Shown piece after piece: positions 10,805 through 21,917 of a stretch of 64,000 bases of DNA. Below the pieces are notes generated by a model. The model saw only the letters and a program-made list of their open reading frames with translations. It was not told where the DNA came from and searched no databases. The stretch lies in NCBI GenBank assembly GCA_029582265.1, contig CM055835.1, positions 11,959,498 through 12,023,497 on the forward strand, given 5' to 3'. The translations under genes and the position numbers were made by a program. This DNA is from Zoroaster sp. YZ-2022 (taxonomy: Eukaryota; Echinodermata; Asteroidea; Forcipulatida; Zoroasteridae). How positions within the stretch are numbered: the first letter of the stretch is position 1; each line of letters opens with the position of its first letter.

Positions 10805-13800
10805 ATGAAATTAGCCCTACAATGGTTACAGCAACTCTGTCTGGCTGTTTGTCCTCCATCGAAAGGTAAGGAATCACAATATTTTAAGCCAGTATACACC
10901 TTTGGTAAATGCATCCATAACCGATAAGAATCAAGAGATACAAACCAACATGTCAAAGTTTCAATTTACTTCATTGTGTAAATGAATTCAGACTGACTGT
11001 TCGTATTCATTGTGTACATGAATTCAGACTGACTGTTCGTATTCATTGTGTACATGAATTCAGACTGACTGTTCGTATTCATTGTGTAAATGAATTCAGA
11101 CTGACTGTTCGTATTCATTGTGTACATGAATTCAGACTGACTGTTCGTATTCATTGTGTACATGAATTCAGACTGACTGTTCGTATTCATTGTGTACATG
11201 AATTCAGACTGACTGTTTGTATTCATTGTGTACATGAATTCAGACTGACTGTTCGTATTCATTCCAATGTGGAATTTCTATATTCGGATGACAGAAATGC
11301 ATTTTGGAAATTATGTAAAACTGTGATCATTACCCATCGCTGCATAGTTAGTGACTTGAGTTGGTCACTTAGACTTGAGTCTGAATCTGATTCAAGTCAC
11401 AACAATTTTAAAACACGAAATTGAATGCAGCTGCCCATCGGATACATAATATCGGTATATAGCGCACCCATTGCTCGCCTACAGGTTGTGCTGTCAATAT
11501 TCCACAAGAATGTACAAAATAATACATCTGGAAACCTGACAAAACTGTCTTAAGTTTAGAGGCTTGTCCATATCTCAATTGGCAATCTTGAAAATCTTGT
11601 TTGGCTGGCAGTTTTGTTTAAAGTTATTGTTTATCCAGCCTACAGAAAGAAATAAGTTTCAGTGCGACTTGAAAAACTTGAATTGAGACTTGACTTGATA
11701 AACCGACCCAATTTCCGTCCGTCTGTCTGTCCATCATTTTAGAACATGAACCCAGAGCATTTATCGCTTTATGAACTTTTATCAAACATGACGTTTGTTT
11801 TGGTATTTGTCTTGTTTAACTTTGAAATGTACTCATTCGTTTTATTTGAATCAGATGTTACGACGCCATCTGGTGGTTCGACTGCCGCCCCGCAAAGTGC
11901 GTCAACTGCCCCACCCAGCACGAGTACCACCCCGCCAAGCGAGACCACTGCCCCGACAACCAGCCCGCCCAGCGAGAGTACTTCTCCACCAAGTGAGACC
12001 ACCACCCCACCAAGTGAGACCACCGCCCCGTTTCTCGACTGCCAGTCCTTGCTGGATGCTGGTCACACCGCGGATGGTGTTTACAACATCAACCCATCAC
12101 AATATCCAGAAGGCTTAGAGGTCTTCTGTGATATGACAACGGACTCAAAAGGCTGGATTGTAAGTACACGACAGTAAAACTTATAAACAATCATGACAAA
12201 ACAAGTAATACAAAATACATTTCATTTCGAAATCGATCATATCGAGAGTGCACCTTTTTAACTTTCTATTTTGTACGGAAGCGTTAAAGTGAATAAAGTG
12301 ACAAAAAATACTCGGCTTAAGTCATAATTGTGGCTTAATTAAAAAAAATACTTAGCTTAAGTCATAATTATGAGATAATAAGTCATAATTGTGACTTAAT
12401 TAAGCATTAGTCATAATTATGACTTCAGCTAAGTAATTTTTTAAGTCATAGTTATTACTTAAGCTAAGTAAATTTTAAAGTTGTAATTTGTAATTAAAGT
12501 TGGTTGTAATTATGACTTGGTACTAAGTCATAATTATGACTTTAAGCCAAGTATTTTTTGTTACGGTGTCCCTTTAACGCTTCCGTCATTTTGTTCTTAT
12601 TGCATAAATCTGTAAAGGTATTCCAACGACGCCAGAATGGGACGGTTAATTTCACCCGCATCTGGGACGAGTATAGCAATGGTTTCGGGGACAAGACCGG
12701 AGAGTTCTGGCTGGGGAACGACATCCTCCGTCGTCTCACCAACGTAAGCGGGGATACATGGGAGATGAGAGTGGATCTTGTACCTAGTGATGGGTCTGCA
12801 CCAGGGTCTGCTGTATATCAAGAATTTCGCATCGAAGGAGATACGTACATACTCCACGTGGTTGATGGTACAGCAGACCCATTTTATGGTAAGTAGGTTT
12901 TCTGAACATACCAAATAGTCCCTCTAAAATATCCTACTCGACAAATACTTTCATTATCAGATAATTCCAAGCCTCGTATTGAGGGAAAGTGTGGAGTGAA
13001 AGATACTACATGGTCAATGTGACCTCCTATGGGTCGTGTGTACCCACTCCACACCCCTAACGACCATCATGGGGCCGCATATAGACGTCACCGTCTGCAC
13101 CCCAGAATATTATAACAGATTTGGGAGATTTCGTCTTAAAGTAAGGTATAGAATTAAAAAACAACCAATTGATCGAAATTTATTGTAAAATTTACCTGGT
13201 GTAAAGCTGATGATGATATCAATCTTTCCTAGTAATAATTTTGTCAGAGGTGATGTCATTTTAAAGAAAAAAAGGTGAAATAATTATTGCCGATAATATT
13301 TGAGATGTTTACTGTTTCCACGTTAGAATGCACACAATGTTCCAGTTTGCCGCCGAACAATCTGAATGCATTGTAACACTTACTTTCTCATTAAAGGGGC
13401 AATATCGTCACGATCAACAGGACATGGAATCGGGTTGTTATTTTTAGATTCACTCAGTGACTGAAAATAATACCTACGTGATAAGGTCAATTAGGTCATA
13501 ATACCGCTGCTGCTGCATAAACGAGCCAGTCGTTTTCAGTCACTTAAACTAGGACGCCGTGCCGATTCCATGCCCTGTTGAAAGCCTGCTCTGATTTTGA
13601 CGATACTCCCCCTTTAACGACACAATGTAATCAGCTGAATCATTCATAGGTTGGTTGTTAAATTAATTCAAAGAAAGTAAACGTAGGTCTATATTCATGT
13701 TTATTTGTGTTTAAAATATTTACTTCCAGGCAAGAAATACATTAACACAAGAAAAACAAATAGAAACTGATAGTTAACTATACAGAAAGATAATGAGCCT

Positions 13801-14843
13801 TGAGATTATCCAAAAGGGCTTTCGTTGAAGCAGTTTTGCCAGCACTACCAATTTTTCGTACATTCCCTTTAATTTGGTGCGCCTACAACCAATGACCAAC
13901 AGTGAAGACAACACATGCCAAAATATAATAAATGACTAAGTGAAAATGCTTAATCGAAACACAGCATCCGATTGACATAGTCCTATACGTACATATAGGC
14001 CTACATTCTTTATACGTCAGTCGATTCATACACAAACGTGTCATTGAATGTTCGTGTATATTATTCATCTGTTTCATTCAATGATAGATCTATGCTCTTA
14101 TACACATCACAATTATTCTTATATTCTTGTATTCACGGTGTTTTATTTCATTCGATGTCATGAATACAAATAAGACCGCAAGGGTTGATTTAGATTTCAG
14201 AGGATGGTGGTGATGGTGGGGAGGGGGTCCCAAAAGTTCGATATCTAAATTTTTCCTTTTTTCACGGTATAGTCCGCAGTAACTTGTTTGGCCCGGCTAC
14301 GCTTTATACAGCATACATTGTGCGCATTGTACTTCTGACTTTTTGACTGAATAAGTAAATTATTCATTTGTGTATTTATATTTTGTTCTTTCTTTTTAAT
14401 TTAATGTTTGTTATTTTGTATTTATTTATTTTATTTATAAATATTTTTAACGGGCTGGAGGCGGGCCCGTTGCCCCTCTTGGTTCTCACTAGGGCAGATG
14501 AAATGTGGTTTCAATACATTTTATTTGCGTCATTTATTTCATTTATTTTGTTTGTTTCCTAGGTGATTCTCTTACTCTTGACCACAATGGACAGCCATTC
14601 TCAACGTACGATCGTGACAACGATGCTGACTCTACTTACCACTGTGCAGATGAGCTGAAGGGAGGTTGGTGGTTCAAGACGTGTACGTGGTCGGGAGGGT
14701 TTACTGGTCCTCCTTACTACAGTAACCTGAATGGCGAGTATTCCCAGCCATTTAATGCACTAGTGTATAGCCGTGGCATTGTGTGGAGTAGTTCAGGAAG
14801 GCCAATAATGCGCAGTGAAATGAAAATGCGTCGTTCCTCTTAA
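10805..14843 (+). CDS. secreted fibrinogen-related protein, four exons, 305 aa
   Basis: Exons 10805-10865, 11855-12159, 12618-12888 and 14563-14843 have GT donors and AG acceptors (GTAAG at 10866, GTAAGT at 12160 and 12889) and compatible phases, giving one frame of 305 codons plus stop. Exon 1 encodes a signal-peptide-like MKLALQWLQQLCLAVC. Exon 2 encodes a Thr/Pro/Ser mucin-like stalk of about 50 residues, then the fibrinogen C-terminal domain starts (DCQSLLDAG, VFCDMTTDSKGW). Exon 3 gives VFQRRQNG and GEFWLGND. Exon 4 carries the calcium-site DRDNDADS, CADELKGGWW and the terminal RSEMKMRR. Four expected cysteines are present. Such proteins bind microbial glycans in invertebrate immunity. 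Exon 1 rests on phase and signal peptide alone and is the least certain part. Confidence 0.8.
10973..11262. repeat. 36-bp minisatellite, about eight copies, in intron 1
   Basis: The unit TCATTGTGTACATGAATTCA continues with GACTGACTGTTCGTAT. Copies are nearly identical, differing mainly at ACATG/AAATG and TTCG/TTTG. Because 36 is divisible by three the array is open in one minus frame, but that ORF is only the repeat and is not a gene. A diverged single unit with similar downstream sequence is seen near 44765-44840. Confidence 0.95.
12274..12586. mobile_element. MITE-like palindromic element in intron 2
   Basis: The ends ACGGAAGCGTTAAAG and CTTTAACGCTTCCGT are perfect inverted repeats. The interior consists of alternating copies, in both orientations, of a TAAGTCATAATTATGACTTA-like palindrome. 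No coding potential. ATTTTGT sequences occur on both sides, but not in exact register, so the target duplication is uncertain. Confidence 0.75.
13190..13290 (+). repeat. dispersed ~100-bp repeat, copy 1
   Basis: Core GGTGTAAAGCTGATGATGAT followed by ATCAA and, about 40 bp on, a GGTGATGTCATT or GGTGCTATCATT block and GTGAAATAATT. Other copies are at 16150-16250, 45236-45330 and 47130-47225, and inverted at about 44857-44895. Confidence 0.75.
13391..13618. mobile_element. MITE-like inverted-repeat element in intron 3
   Basis: Ends TTAAAGGGGCAATATCGTCA and, inverted, TGACGATACTCCCCCTTTAA. A second inverted pair (AACAGG-CATGGAATCGG / CCGATTCCATGCCCTGTT) and a third (GTGACTGAAAA / TTTTCAGTCAC) extend the stem. 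Non-coding, foldback type. Confidence 0.75.
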
Positions 14844-16463
14844 AAGTCGCATTTCAATATCAACCAATTATTTTTCAAGGCACCCTTGATAACGCCGTAA
14901 TCATATTTCATTCTACGAACAATATCCTTGAAACCCCTCCATATCCTGTTATGGGCAATTTCTTCATATTATCCCATGAAATATTAATACTGTTTGAGAG
15001 GAAACATTTAATTATAAACTCTTTCCAAATCGTCCCTAATTTGCCACAGTGACAAATCCGACTTTTTACAATTTTAAGTTTTCCCGCCCATTAATACATT
15101 CAGGAAGAGACCTACCATTGTAATCCACATGCATGTAGTTTTGGAGATAGAGCATGCATTCAAATGACGAATGCTCTAACTGGCTATTTTTCTAATTTGG
15201 CAAAGTGACCAATACCGCATTGGTCACTATGCCAACTCAATTCGGGATTGATCACTATGGCAAATTAGGGACGAAATATAATATGGTATGTTCGCATAAA
15301 TTCAAAATAAATGCAAAATTTTACAGAGCATTGATGTCTCTGACGTTCAACTTTGAGAAGGCACTCATGAATATTTAATAATTTTACAATTATTGTCAAT
15401 GTGTTAAGGTAAATGATCAAATGACCATACCCTCTTGACAAAACATGTGGGTGTGTGTTTGTGGGGGGGTTGTAGCTCCCCCTCCACCCTAAATAGGATA
15501 AGTTGATCGAATGGCCTATTCACCATTATATTAATGACTTACCCCATGTCTTATTCCCTGAATACAAGAGGTTGTGTACCTGTACATGCTCATTATAGTA
15601 ACCTGCCTAATTGTGTCTGTTTGCAGGGGCAACAACGCTTTCAAATATCATTGAATTGTAAGTAAATTAATGGAAATAGCTACATCCATTTATTTATAAT
15701 AGCTACATCCATTTATTTATTCCCGATGTCAAGGATTGAACTTTTCTTTGGAACTATCAGATTATTGGGCCTTCTCGCTAGTGCATGCAGCATGTAAGCT
15801 ACAGAGTGTGCGGTTGTGAGAATTACTGCTTCACCTATTACAGCGAATAGGCTTATACAACATTATTATCTGAATTGGATATATTATTCAAATTAAGGAA
15901 ACAAAAAAAAAAGATTATTTATACCCAGATAAACCTTTAAGTGTGTTGTTTAATTATAAGAACAACTATTACAGCTGTATATATGTTGCACATATAGGCT
16001 AGTGTATCACGCTTGCTGTCTTTTGGGTACGTAGGATGACAATAGAAATGTTCAAGATTTCAAAATGACAAATTGTTCCTTTTTAATTAAATTAAAATGA
16101 AAGTATGAATGTTATTGATAAATAATAAAACGGTAGATTTTTAACATTAACTCATTACTTGATGTAAAGCTTATAATGATATCAATCTCCTCTAATGATT
16201 ACGTCAGAGGTGATGTCATTTGTAACAAAAGTGAAATAATTTCCAGATTGAATTTAGGAAAGTTTAATTGGTTAACACCAAACGAGGTTGCAGTGAGAGC
16301 AGTATATTGCTGTAGTTAATGGGTAAAATAAGCATTTTAAATAAAACCCTCTCTGTCATTCTGATTATTATATCATAATTTGATCACCAATTGTGTTTCG
16401 CATAGGTTCATTAAATTGTTTGAACATCAACGTTTTTATGTAATTATTGTAAATATAAGTCCT
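14844..16463. other. downstream flank of the fibrinogen gene; repeats only
   Basis: Contains a repeat at about 14920-15400 that recurs at about 45970-46175 (CTCCATATCCTGTTATGG and CACTCATGAATATTT blocks), and the dispersed 100-bp repeat at 16150-16250. A short direct duplication lies near 15680-15720. No ORF with recognisable content. Confidence 0.6.
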
Positions 16464-16465
16464 TA

Positions 16466-16682
16466 CACTCTTAAAACTGTTGAATCAACCATATAAGAGT
16501 GACAACACTTTATAAAGTTAAATTCAACTCAAAGAAAGTGTTGAATTAACACGGAGTCAAGTTAAGTCTTACTTTATCAATGTTAATTCATCAATTTTAA
16601 AAGTTAAATCCGTCTTTATAAACAGTCACTGACCGAACTCTTTAATTTAAAATGTTGATTCAACACTTTAGTTTTAAGAGTG
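16466..16682. mobile_element. Tc1/mariner-type MITE with TA target duplication
   Basis: Terminal inverted repeats CACTCTTAAAACTGTTGAAT and the reverse complement of TTTTAAGAGTG flank about 217 bp. TA dinucleotides at 16464-16465 and 16683-16684 are the target-site copies. No coding sequence; it would depend on a transposase elsewhere. Confidence 0.8.
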
Positions 16683-17388
16683 TATCTATTACAAATGTAT
16701 CGTCTCGTGTTTTCTGCTGATTTTACATCGACTATTTCCTTTAAGAAAAGGAAACAAAAAAAACTTCGAAATGAGATATTTTTTATTATAGTCAAAAGAT
16801 AAGATTTAGGCCTATAATAAAAAAATTACCTAATTTATGACAGGACCCAGCATAAATTAATTTTGGTACATATTCACTGTAAAAAAAAAGATGCTTCTCA
16901 TGATTATTTTGAGAATTGTGCAATGTTTACGTATTTGTTATCCTTTTCTCAAGTTAAATAGCAATGTTCCAATGCAAAAGAAAAATATTTGGAAATTGCG
17001 ACAAACACGGGCGATACATCTTTGATTTAGTTACGGTATTTCTTGATGATCTTAATGTTAGTATTAACCTGGTGAATAACGTCCAAGCTTGTTATAATGT
17101 GTAATACATCTCTGAAAGTGTAACAGTTTTGTGTTGTGTGTCCATAATTGCCATGAGAGTATTTCCCCCTTTCAGTTTCAAGTGAAAATATACCAATTTA
17201 CCAATCCCCACATCAAGAAAGGGCAGTCCGGGGTTGGGTGGAGGGGTTGGAAGAAACAATTGATCAGTTCACAAGGGCAAAGTACATACATTGATGGATT
17301 GACCATTGTGCATGAACGATTAAACTGAAATTATGGTCTAATACAGTAAGCCCAAACAACTGTCTGGTTACGGCCACGGAGTCCAGAG

Positions 17389-17594
17389 TAGTCTGGATGC
17401 AAGACGTTATTAAACCAATCCTAGTTACACGATCACCACGCCAGTCTTCGTGTGTGTGGATGTAGAATTAGCCTCCATAGATGGGCTAAGTCAGATTGTG
17501 GACATGCATGAATAGCGCCCGCTGTTGGTGGATCAAACCACAGCAGATCGGTGCGCGTACGTGCAACATCACAAGTAACGTCTTGTACCTAGAC
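17389..17594. mobile_element. short inverted-repeat element beside Polinton B
   Basis: AGTCTGGATGCAAGACGTTA at the left is matched by the inverted TAACGTCTTGTACCTAGACT at the right. A second family member in the opposite sense lies at about 49735-49985 (shared GATC-GGTG-GCG... interior). Non-coding. Confidence 0.6.
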
Positions 17595-17620
17595 TAACTC
17601 CAGAGCAGTTTAATTAAACA

Positions 17621-17625
17621 AGCCC
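17621..17625. other. left target-site copy of Polinton B
   Basis: AGCCC directly precedes the element and recurs directly after it at 33492-33496. Polintons usually make 6-bp duplications; here the sixth base differs (A at 17620, T at 33497), consistent with one mutation. Confidence 0.75.
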
Positions 17626-18128
17626 AGTAGTATGTCAGATGCCGTATGCCGACCTCCTCTTATAAAATGATATTTTAAGGATGGTTCCAAAAACCACTTG
17701 TTGAGAATATCATTTTTGAAATGAATTTCTAAAAAAATATTAGTTTAAGTAAGAATAAATCATTTTTATTAAAATACGCTAAAGCGAACGAGTACGTTTT
17801 AAGAAAACTCACGAGAGAGTGAGATTAAAAACTCGTGTTGAGTATAACGAGCTTGTTTTACTCAAGCTCGTTTGTTTATCAGCGCTACAATCGTAATGTT
17901 AGAAAAAGTAAAAATAACAAGAAATATTAGTTTTCTTATAAATTGATAAGAAAACATATCATTTTTATAAAAGTAGTTTGGAACCATCCTTAAAAAGATA
18001 TCTTTTTATAAGAAGAGATCGGCATACGGCATCTGACATACTACTGTGCGTTTTTAAAAAGAGACTTTAAAAAGAGACTTTAAAAAAGTGAGATAATGAA
18101 ATAACTATTATCTAGTTGTATAATAAAG
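17626..18128. repeat. left terminal inverted repeat of Polinton B, foldback structure
   Basis: The repeat matches 32988-33491 inverted. Within it the terminal 75 bp (17626-17700) recur inverted at 17971-18045, again ending in ACTACT, so the end can fold into a hairpin with a roughly 270-bp loop. The loop contains further inverted motifs around GAGCTTG and ACTCGTG. Inside the hairpin lies an AAAGAGACTTTAAAAA direct repeat and then the promoter-like segment before the first ATG. Confidence 0.9.
18090..18128 (+). promoter_or_regulatory. promoter-like module before the SAP gene
   Basis: AAGTGAGATAATGAAATAACT... ending TTGTATAATAAAG abuts the ATG. The same module, inverted, abuts the start of the gene at 32984, and a diverged third copy lies before the gene at 32689 (32695-32750). 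Three gene starts sharing it implies a common control element. Confidence 0.6.
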
Positions 18129-18560
18129 ATGACAGAGAAATATTTATCGAAATACACATTGAAAGAATTGAAAGTTTTCTATCAACAACGCATTGGTCGA
18201 ATAATTCTCGCGCGAAACAACAAAAATAAGGTTGATAAACGTTCTTATTACAACGCAATTAAAAAGTATATAAATCATCAAAAACAAAAACCATTGTATG
18301 AATTAAATTTATCAGAATTAAATTTAAAGAAATTAAATTTCGAGGAATTACGAGAGCGCGTAATGGTAGAAAATATTGAACTACCGCTACACGGCTCTGG
18401 GAAAAAAGGGAAATTGATTAGAAAAGACTACATTAACGCTATTAAAAGGTTTCTCGGTAGAGAAACCGAGTTGAAATTTAACCCATCGATCAATGGTGGT
18501 AGTTATTTACGTCAACATTTAATGACGGTACCGTTGAATCATAGCAAAGAAAAAGATTAA
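18129..18560 (+). CDS. SAP-like protein, in frame with PolB, 143 aa
   Basis: Two SAP-like helix-turn-helix units are visible: YTLKELKVFYQQRIG ... RSYYNAIKKYI (residues 8-57) and LNFEELRERVMVEN ... RKDYINAIKRFL (about 75-115). SAP motifs bind AT-rich DNA. It ends GGSYLRQHL...KEKD-stop; the following 14 codons and the whole PolB ORF are in the same frame, so this may be the N-terminal domain of a longer polymerase interrupted by one TAA. C has the same order. The related SAP unit in A is fused to the zinc protein. Confidence 0.7.
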   Translation: MTEKYLSKYTLKELKVFYQQRIGRIILARNNKNKVDKRSYYNAIKKYINHQKQKPLYELNLSELNLKKLNFEELRERVMVENIELPLHGSGKKGKLIRKDYINAIKRFLGRETELKFNPSINGGSYLRQHLMTVPLNHSKEKD

Positions 18561-18641
18561 AATGTTTTTTGGAGAGCTGTAACTCCAAAGATTATCGCCG
18601 AGTTGGCTAAAGACTTGAAGGATTTTAAATCGTTAAAGTTT

Positions 18642-21600
18642 ATGATTTATATACGAATTAAATTACTTAAAGTAAAACCAAACAGCACGGATGAAGCTGA
18701 ACCAAATATTCATAATAATGGCCAAATTGTTTTATTTAATTTGCATGATATCAAAAATGTATTAGATGGTATTTTTTCACAAATTCAAGAGGTTTTAGAA
18801 AGATATACTCAAGAAGGTAGTGGATGGGTAATAGATCGCATCGTTGGAATGAACGTTAGAATTAGTAAGTTTCAGCCTCTAAAAGGTGGTAGTTATATAA
18901 ATCTATGCGATTATATTAAAAATAAAAAAGCGTGTATCAACGTAAAAAACAAAGACGACGATTGTTTGCGGTGGGCTTTACGCGCTCATTTTTTTCCAGC
19001 TAGCGATCATTCTGATAGAACGAGCAAGTACCCAATAGATGATGGTTTAAATTTTAGTAATATCGACGCTCCTACACCCCTCAATCAAATTAAACGAGTA
19101 GAGAAACAAAACAATATAGCGATAAACGTTCTTGGTTGCGAGTCAAACGTGATAATGGTTTATCAAATTAGCGATCAACCCGCAGAGATAGATCGTATAA
19201 ATTTACTATTGATTCACAAAGAAGAAGAAGAAGAAACTAGATCTCACTACGTTTACATTAAAGATGTGAATAAATTACTTTTTGATCAAACGAAACACGA
19301 ACATCGTCAGCATTTTTGTTTGAGATGTTTACAGGGTTTCTCGACAGAAGCATATCTAGAAAACCACGTAAAAATGTGTAAGGGAATAAACGGCAGACCG
19401 ACGACTATCGAAATGCCCGAAAAGGGTAAAAACGATAAATTAAAGTTTACAAATTTTCATAAAAAGATGAAAGTTCCATTCGTAATATACGCCGACTTTG
19501 AAAGTATTATTAAAAAGATCGACGATGTAAACTCTACTAATACTACAAAACTACAAGAACACGTCGTTTGCGGTTATTCGTACGTTGTTGTTTGTTGCGA
19601 TGGTACAAGTAGCTCTCCCGTTACGTATAGGGGAGAAGACGCGGCTAAACATTTTTTAAATGAGTTACAAAAAGAAGAAAAAAAGATTAACGAGATATTT
19701 AAAAATCCTAAAAAATTAAACATGACTAAAGAAAATGTAAAAGATTACGACTCTGCTAGCGAGTGTTGGGTATGCGAAAAGAAGTTTTTTAAAGACCCTG
19801 AAAACAAGTTTACTCGAGTTAGAGATCATTGTCACATTACCGGAAAATATAGAGGCGCTGCGCATAATTGTTGTAATTTAAGACTGAGTTTAAAACCAAA
19901 GAAAACGTTTATTCCGGTCGTTTTTCATAATTTGCGAGGTTACGACTCTCATCTCATTATGCAGTGCGCCGGTCTCATCGAGGGAAAAATAAAGTGTATT
20001 CCAAACAATATCGAAAAGTATATTTCTTTTAGTATTAATCAACTACGATTTATAGACAGCGCTCAATTTTTACTAGCTTCGTTGGACAAACTCGTACAAT
20101 CAAACGATTCTTTTCCAATTACATTAAAACTAGAACCCAATTCTGATAAATTCAATCTTTTAAAAAGCAAGGGTATTTATCCTTACGAGTACATGGACTC
20201 TTTCGAGCGTTTCAAAGAAACGCAACTTCCACCGATAGAATCGTTTTACAGCAGTTTAAACGATAGTCACATTACCACCTCTCAATACGAGCACGCTAAA
20301 AACGTTTACAACAAGTTTGGTTGTAAAAACTTGGGTGATTATCACGATTTGTACGTGCGTACCGATACTTGCTTGTTGGCGGACGTATTTGAAAACTTTA
20401 GAAATGTTTGTATGAAAAATTATGGATTAGATCCGGCTCATTATTATACTAGTCCTGGGCTAAGTTGGGACGCTTTATTAAAACATTCAAAACAAACTTT
20501 AGATTTGTTTACAGATGTCGACATGCATTTGTTAACAGAAAAGGGTACGCGAGGAGGAACGTGCATGGTGAGTAAACGATACGTGAAAGCAAACAACTCG
20601 TATTTAGACGACTACGACAAATCGAAACCATCGAGCTATATTATCAATTTGGACGCGAATAATTTATACGGCTACGCCATGAGTCAACCTTTACCAACCG
20701 GTAATTTTAAATGGTTATCGCGAAAACAAATTGACAGACTCGAGAGCGAAGGATTTAAAAACAATAAAGGATACATTTTAGAGATCGATTTAGAATATCC
20801 CAAAGAATTACACGATTCTCACAACGCGTTTCCACTCGCGCCAGAGTCGTTGATAGTACCGAAAGAATGGATGAGCGACTATCAAAAGAATTTACTAAAA
20901 GATAAACCCGCTCCAAACGTTACTAAACTGGTTCCGAATTTATATGACAAGAAAAACTACGTGCTTCATTATCGTAATTTACAATTGTATACGCAACTCG
21001 GCATGAAACTGACTAAAATTCACAAAGTTTTAGAATTTGATGAATCATGTTGGATGAAATCGTACATTGATTTAAATACACGATTAAGAAAAGATGCGAC
21101 GAGTGATTTTGAAAAAGATTTGTACAAACTGATGAACAATTCGGTTTTTGGAAAGACGATGGAAAATGTACGAAATCGCGTTAACGTAAATTTGAAGCGA
21201 TCAAGCGATCCAAGCCAAGACAATTTAATTCGCAAGCTCATCGCTCAACCAAATTTTGCAGAGGCTAGGATTTTCGATAACGATCTAGTGGCGATTCACA
21301 TGCACAAAATAAAACTCAAGCTCGACCGCCCGATTTACGTAGGAATGAGTATACTAGATTTATCCAAGGTTCACATGTACGATTTTTATTACAATCATTT
21401 AAAAAGCAAGTATAAAAATAATTGCGAGTTGATTTACACGGATACGGATAGCCTCCTCTTGGAAATTAAAACGAAAAATGTTTACAAAGATACGAAAAAA
21501 GACAAGCATTTATACGATTTTAGTAATTACGACAAGAGTCATTTTCTGTTTTTTGAAGAAAACAAAAAAGTGATCGGTAAATTTAAAGACGAGTGTCCGA

Positions 21601-21917
21601 AAACTGTAATTTCTGAAGTTGTTTGTTTAAGACCCAAAATGTATTCGATACTTACTTCAGATAAAGCTGAAATAAGAAAAGCTAAAGGAGTTAAAAGACA
21701 AGTTTTAGTACAAGATATTAAACACGAGCGATATAAACAAGTTTTATCATTAAAAAAAACTCTACGTCACCCCATGAATTTTATTAGGCACGTAAACCAT
21801 AGACTATATACAACTCGAATAAATAAAATATCACTATCTCCTCTAGATACAAAGAGACACATTTTAGAAGACGGAATACACACTCTTGCTTACGGTCATT
21901 ACAGACTTGTTGATTAA
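18642..21917 (+). CDS. polB: Polinton family B DNA polymerase (protein-primed type)
   Basis: The open frame begins right after the TAA at 18558-18560; the first ATG is 18642 (about 1091 aa). In order: CINVKNKDDDCLRWAL, a C-x2-C zinc motif (FCLRCLQGFS), Exo I YADFESI, an endonuclease-VII-like zinc element (CWVC ... DHCHITGKYRGAAHN-CCN), YVRTDT exonuclease region, motif A NLDANNLYGYAM, motif B KLMNNSVFGKTMENVR, motif C YTDTDSLLLE. All catalytic aspartates are present. It replicates the element, presumably by protein priming. It converges on the integrase, overlapping its stop by four bases. Length matches Polinton polymerases. Confidence 0.95.
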   Translation: MIYIRIKLLKVKPNSTDEAEPNIHNNGQIVLFNLHDIKNVLDGIFSQIQEVLERYTQEGSGWVIDRIVGMNVRISKFQPLKGGSYINLCDYIKNKKACINVKNKDDDCLRWALRAHFFPASDHSDRTSKYPIDDGLNFSNIDAPTPLNQIKRVEKQNNIAINVLGCESNVIMVYQISDQPAEIDRINLLLIHKEEEEETRSHYVYIKDVNKLLFDQTKHEHRQHFCLRCLQGFSTEAYLENHVKMCKGINGRPTTIEMPEKGKNDKLKFTNFHKKMKVPFVIYADFESIIKKIDDVNSTNTTKLQEHVVCGYSYVVVCCDGTSSSPVTYRGEDAAKHFLNELQKEEKKINEIFKNPKKLNMTKENVKDYDSASECWVCEKKFFKDPENKFTRVRDHCHITGKYRGAAHNCCNLRLSLKPKKTFIPVVFHNLRGYDSHLIMQCAGLIEGKIKCIPNNIEKYISFSINQLRFIDSAQFLLASLDKLVQSNDSFPITLKLEPNSDKFNLLKSKGIYPYEYMDSFERFKETQLPPIESFYSSLNDSHITTSQYEHAKNVYNKFGCKNLGDYHDLYVRTDTCLLADVFENFRNVCMKNYGLDPAHYYTSPGLSWDALLKHSKQTLDLFTDVDMHLLTEKGTRGGTCMVSKRYVKANNSYLDDYDKSKPSSYIINLDANNLYGYAMSQPLPTGNFKWLSRKQIDRLESEGFKNNKGYILEIDLEYPKELHDSHNAFPLAPESLIVPKEWMSDYQKNLLKDKPAPNVTKLVPNLYDKKNYVLHYRNLQLYTQLGMKLTKIHKVLEFDESCWMKSYIDLNTRLRKDATSDFEKDLYKLMNNSVFGKTMENVRNRVNVNLKRSSDPSQDNLIRKLIAQPNFAEARIFDNDLVAIHMHKIKLKLDRPIYVGMSILDLSKVHMYDFYYNHLKSKYKNNCELIYTDTDSLLLEIKTKNVYKDTKKDKHLYDFSNYDKSHFLFFEENKKVIGKFKDECPKTVISEVVCLRPKMYSILTSDKAEIRKAKGVKRQVLVQDIKHERYKQVLSLKKTLRHPMNFIRHVNHRLYTTRINKISLSPLDTKRHILEDGIHTLAYGHYRLVD

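Noticed and set aside
10966..11262. 99-codon minus-strand ORF of repeated MNTNSQSEFMYT units
   Set aside because: It is the 36-bp minisatellite read in its one open frame; no start context, no flanking coding sequence, and it lies in an intron.
18603..18641. Start of PolB at TTG 18603
   Set aside because: TTG is not a usual animal start; the frame is open upstream to the TAA at 18558, so 18603 has no special status. First ATG is 18642.
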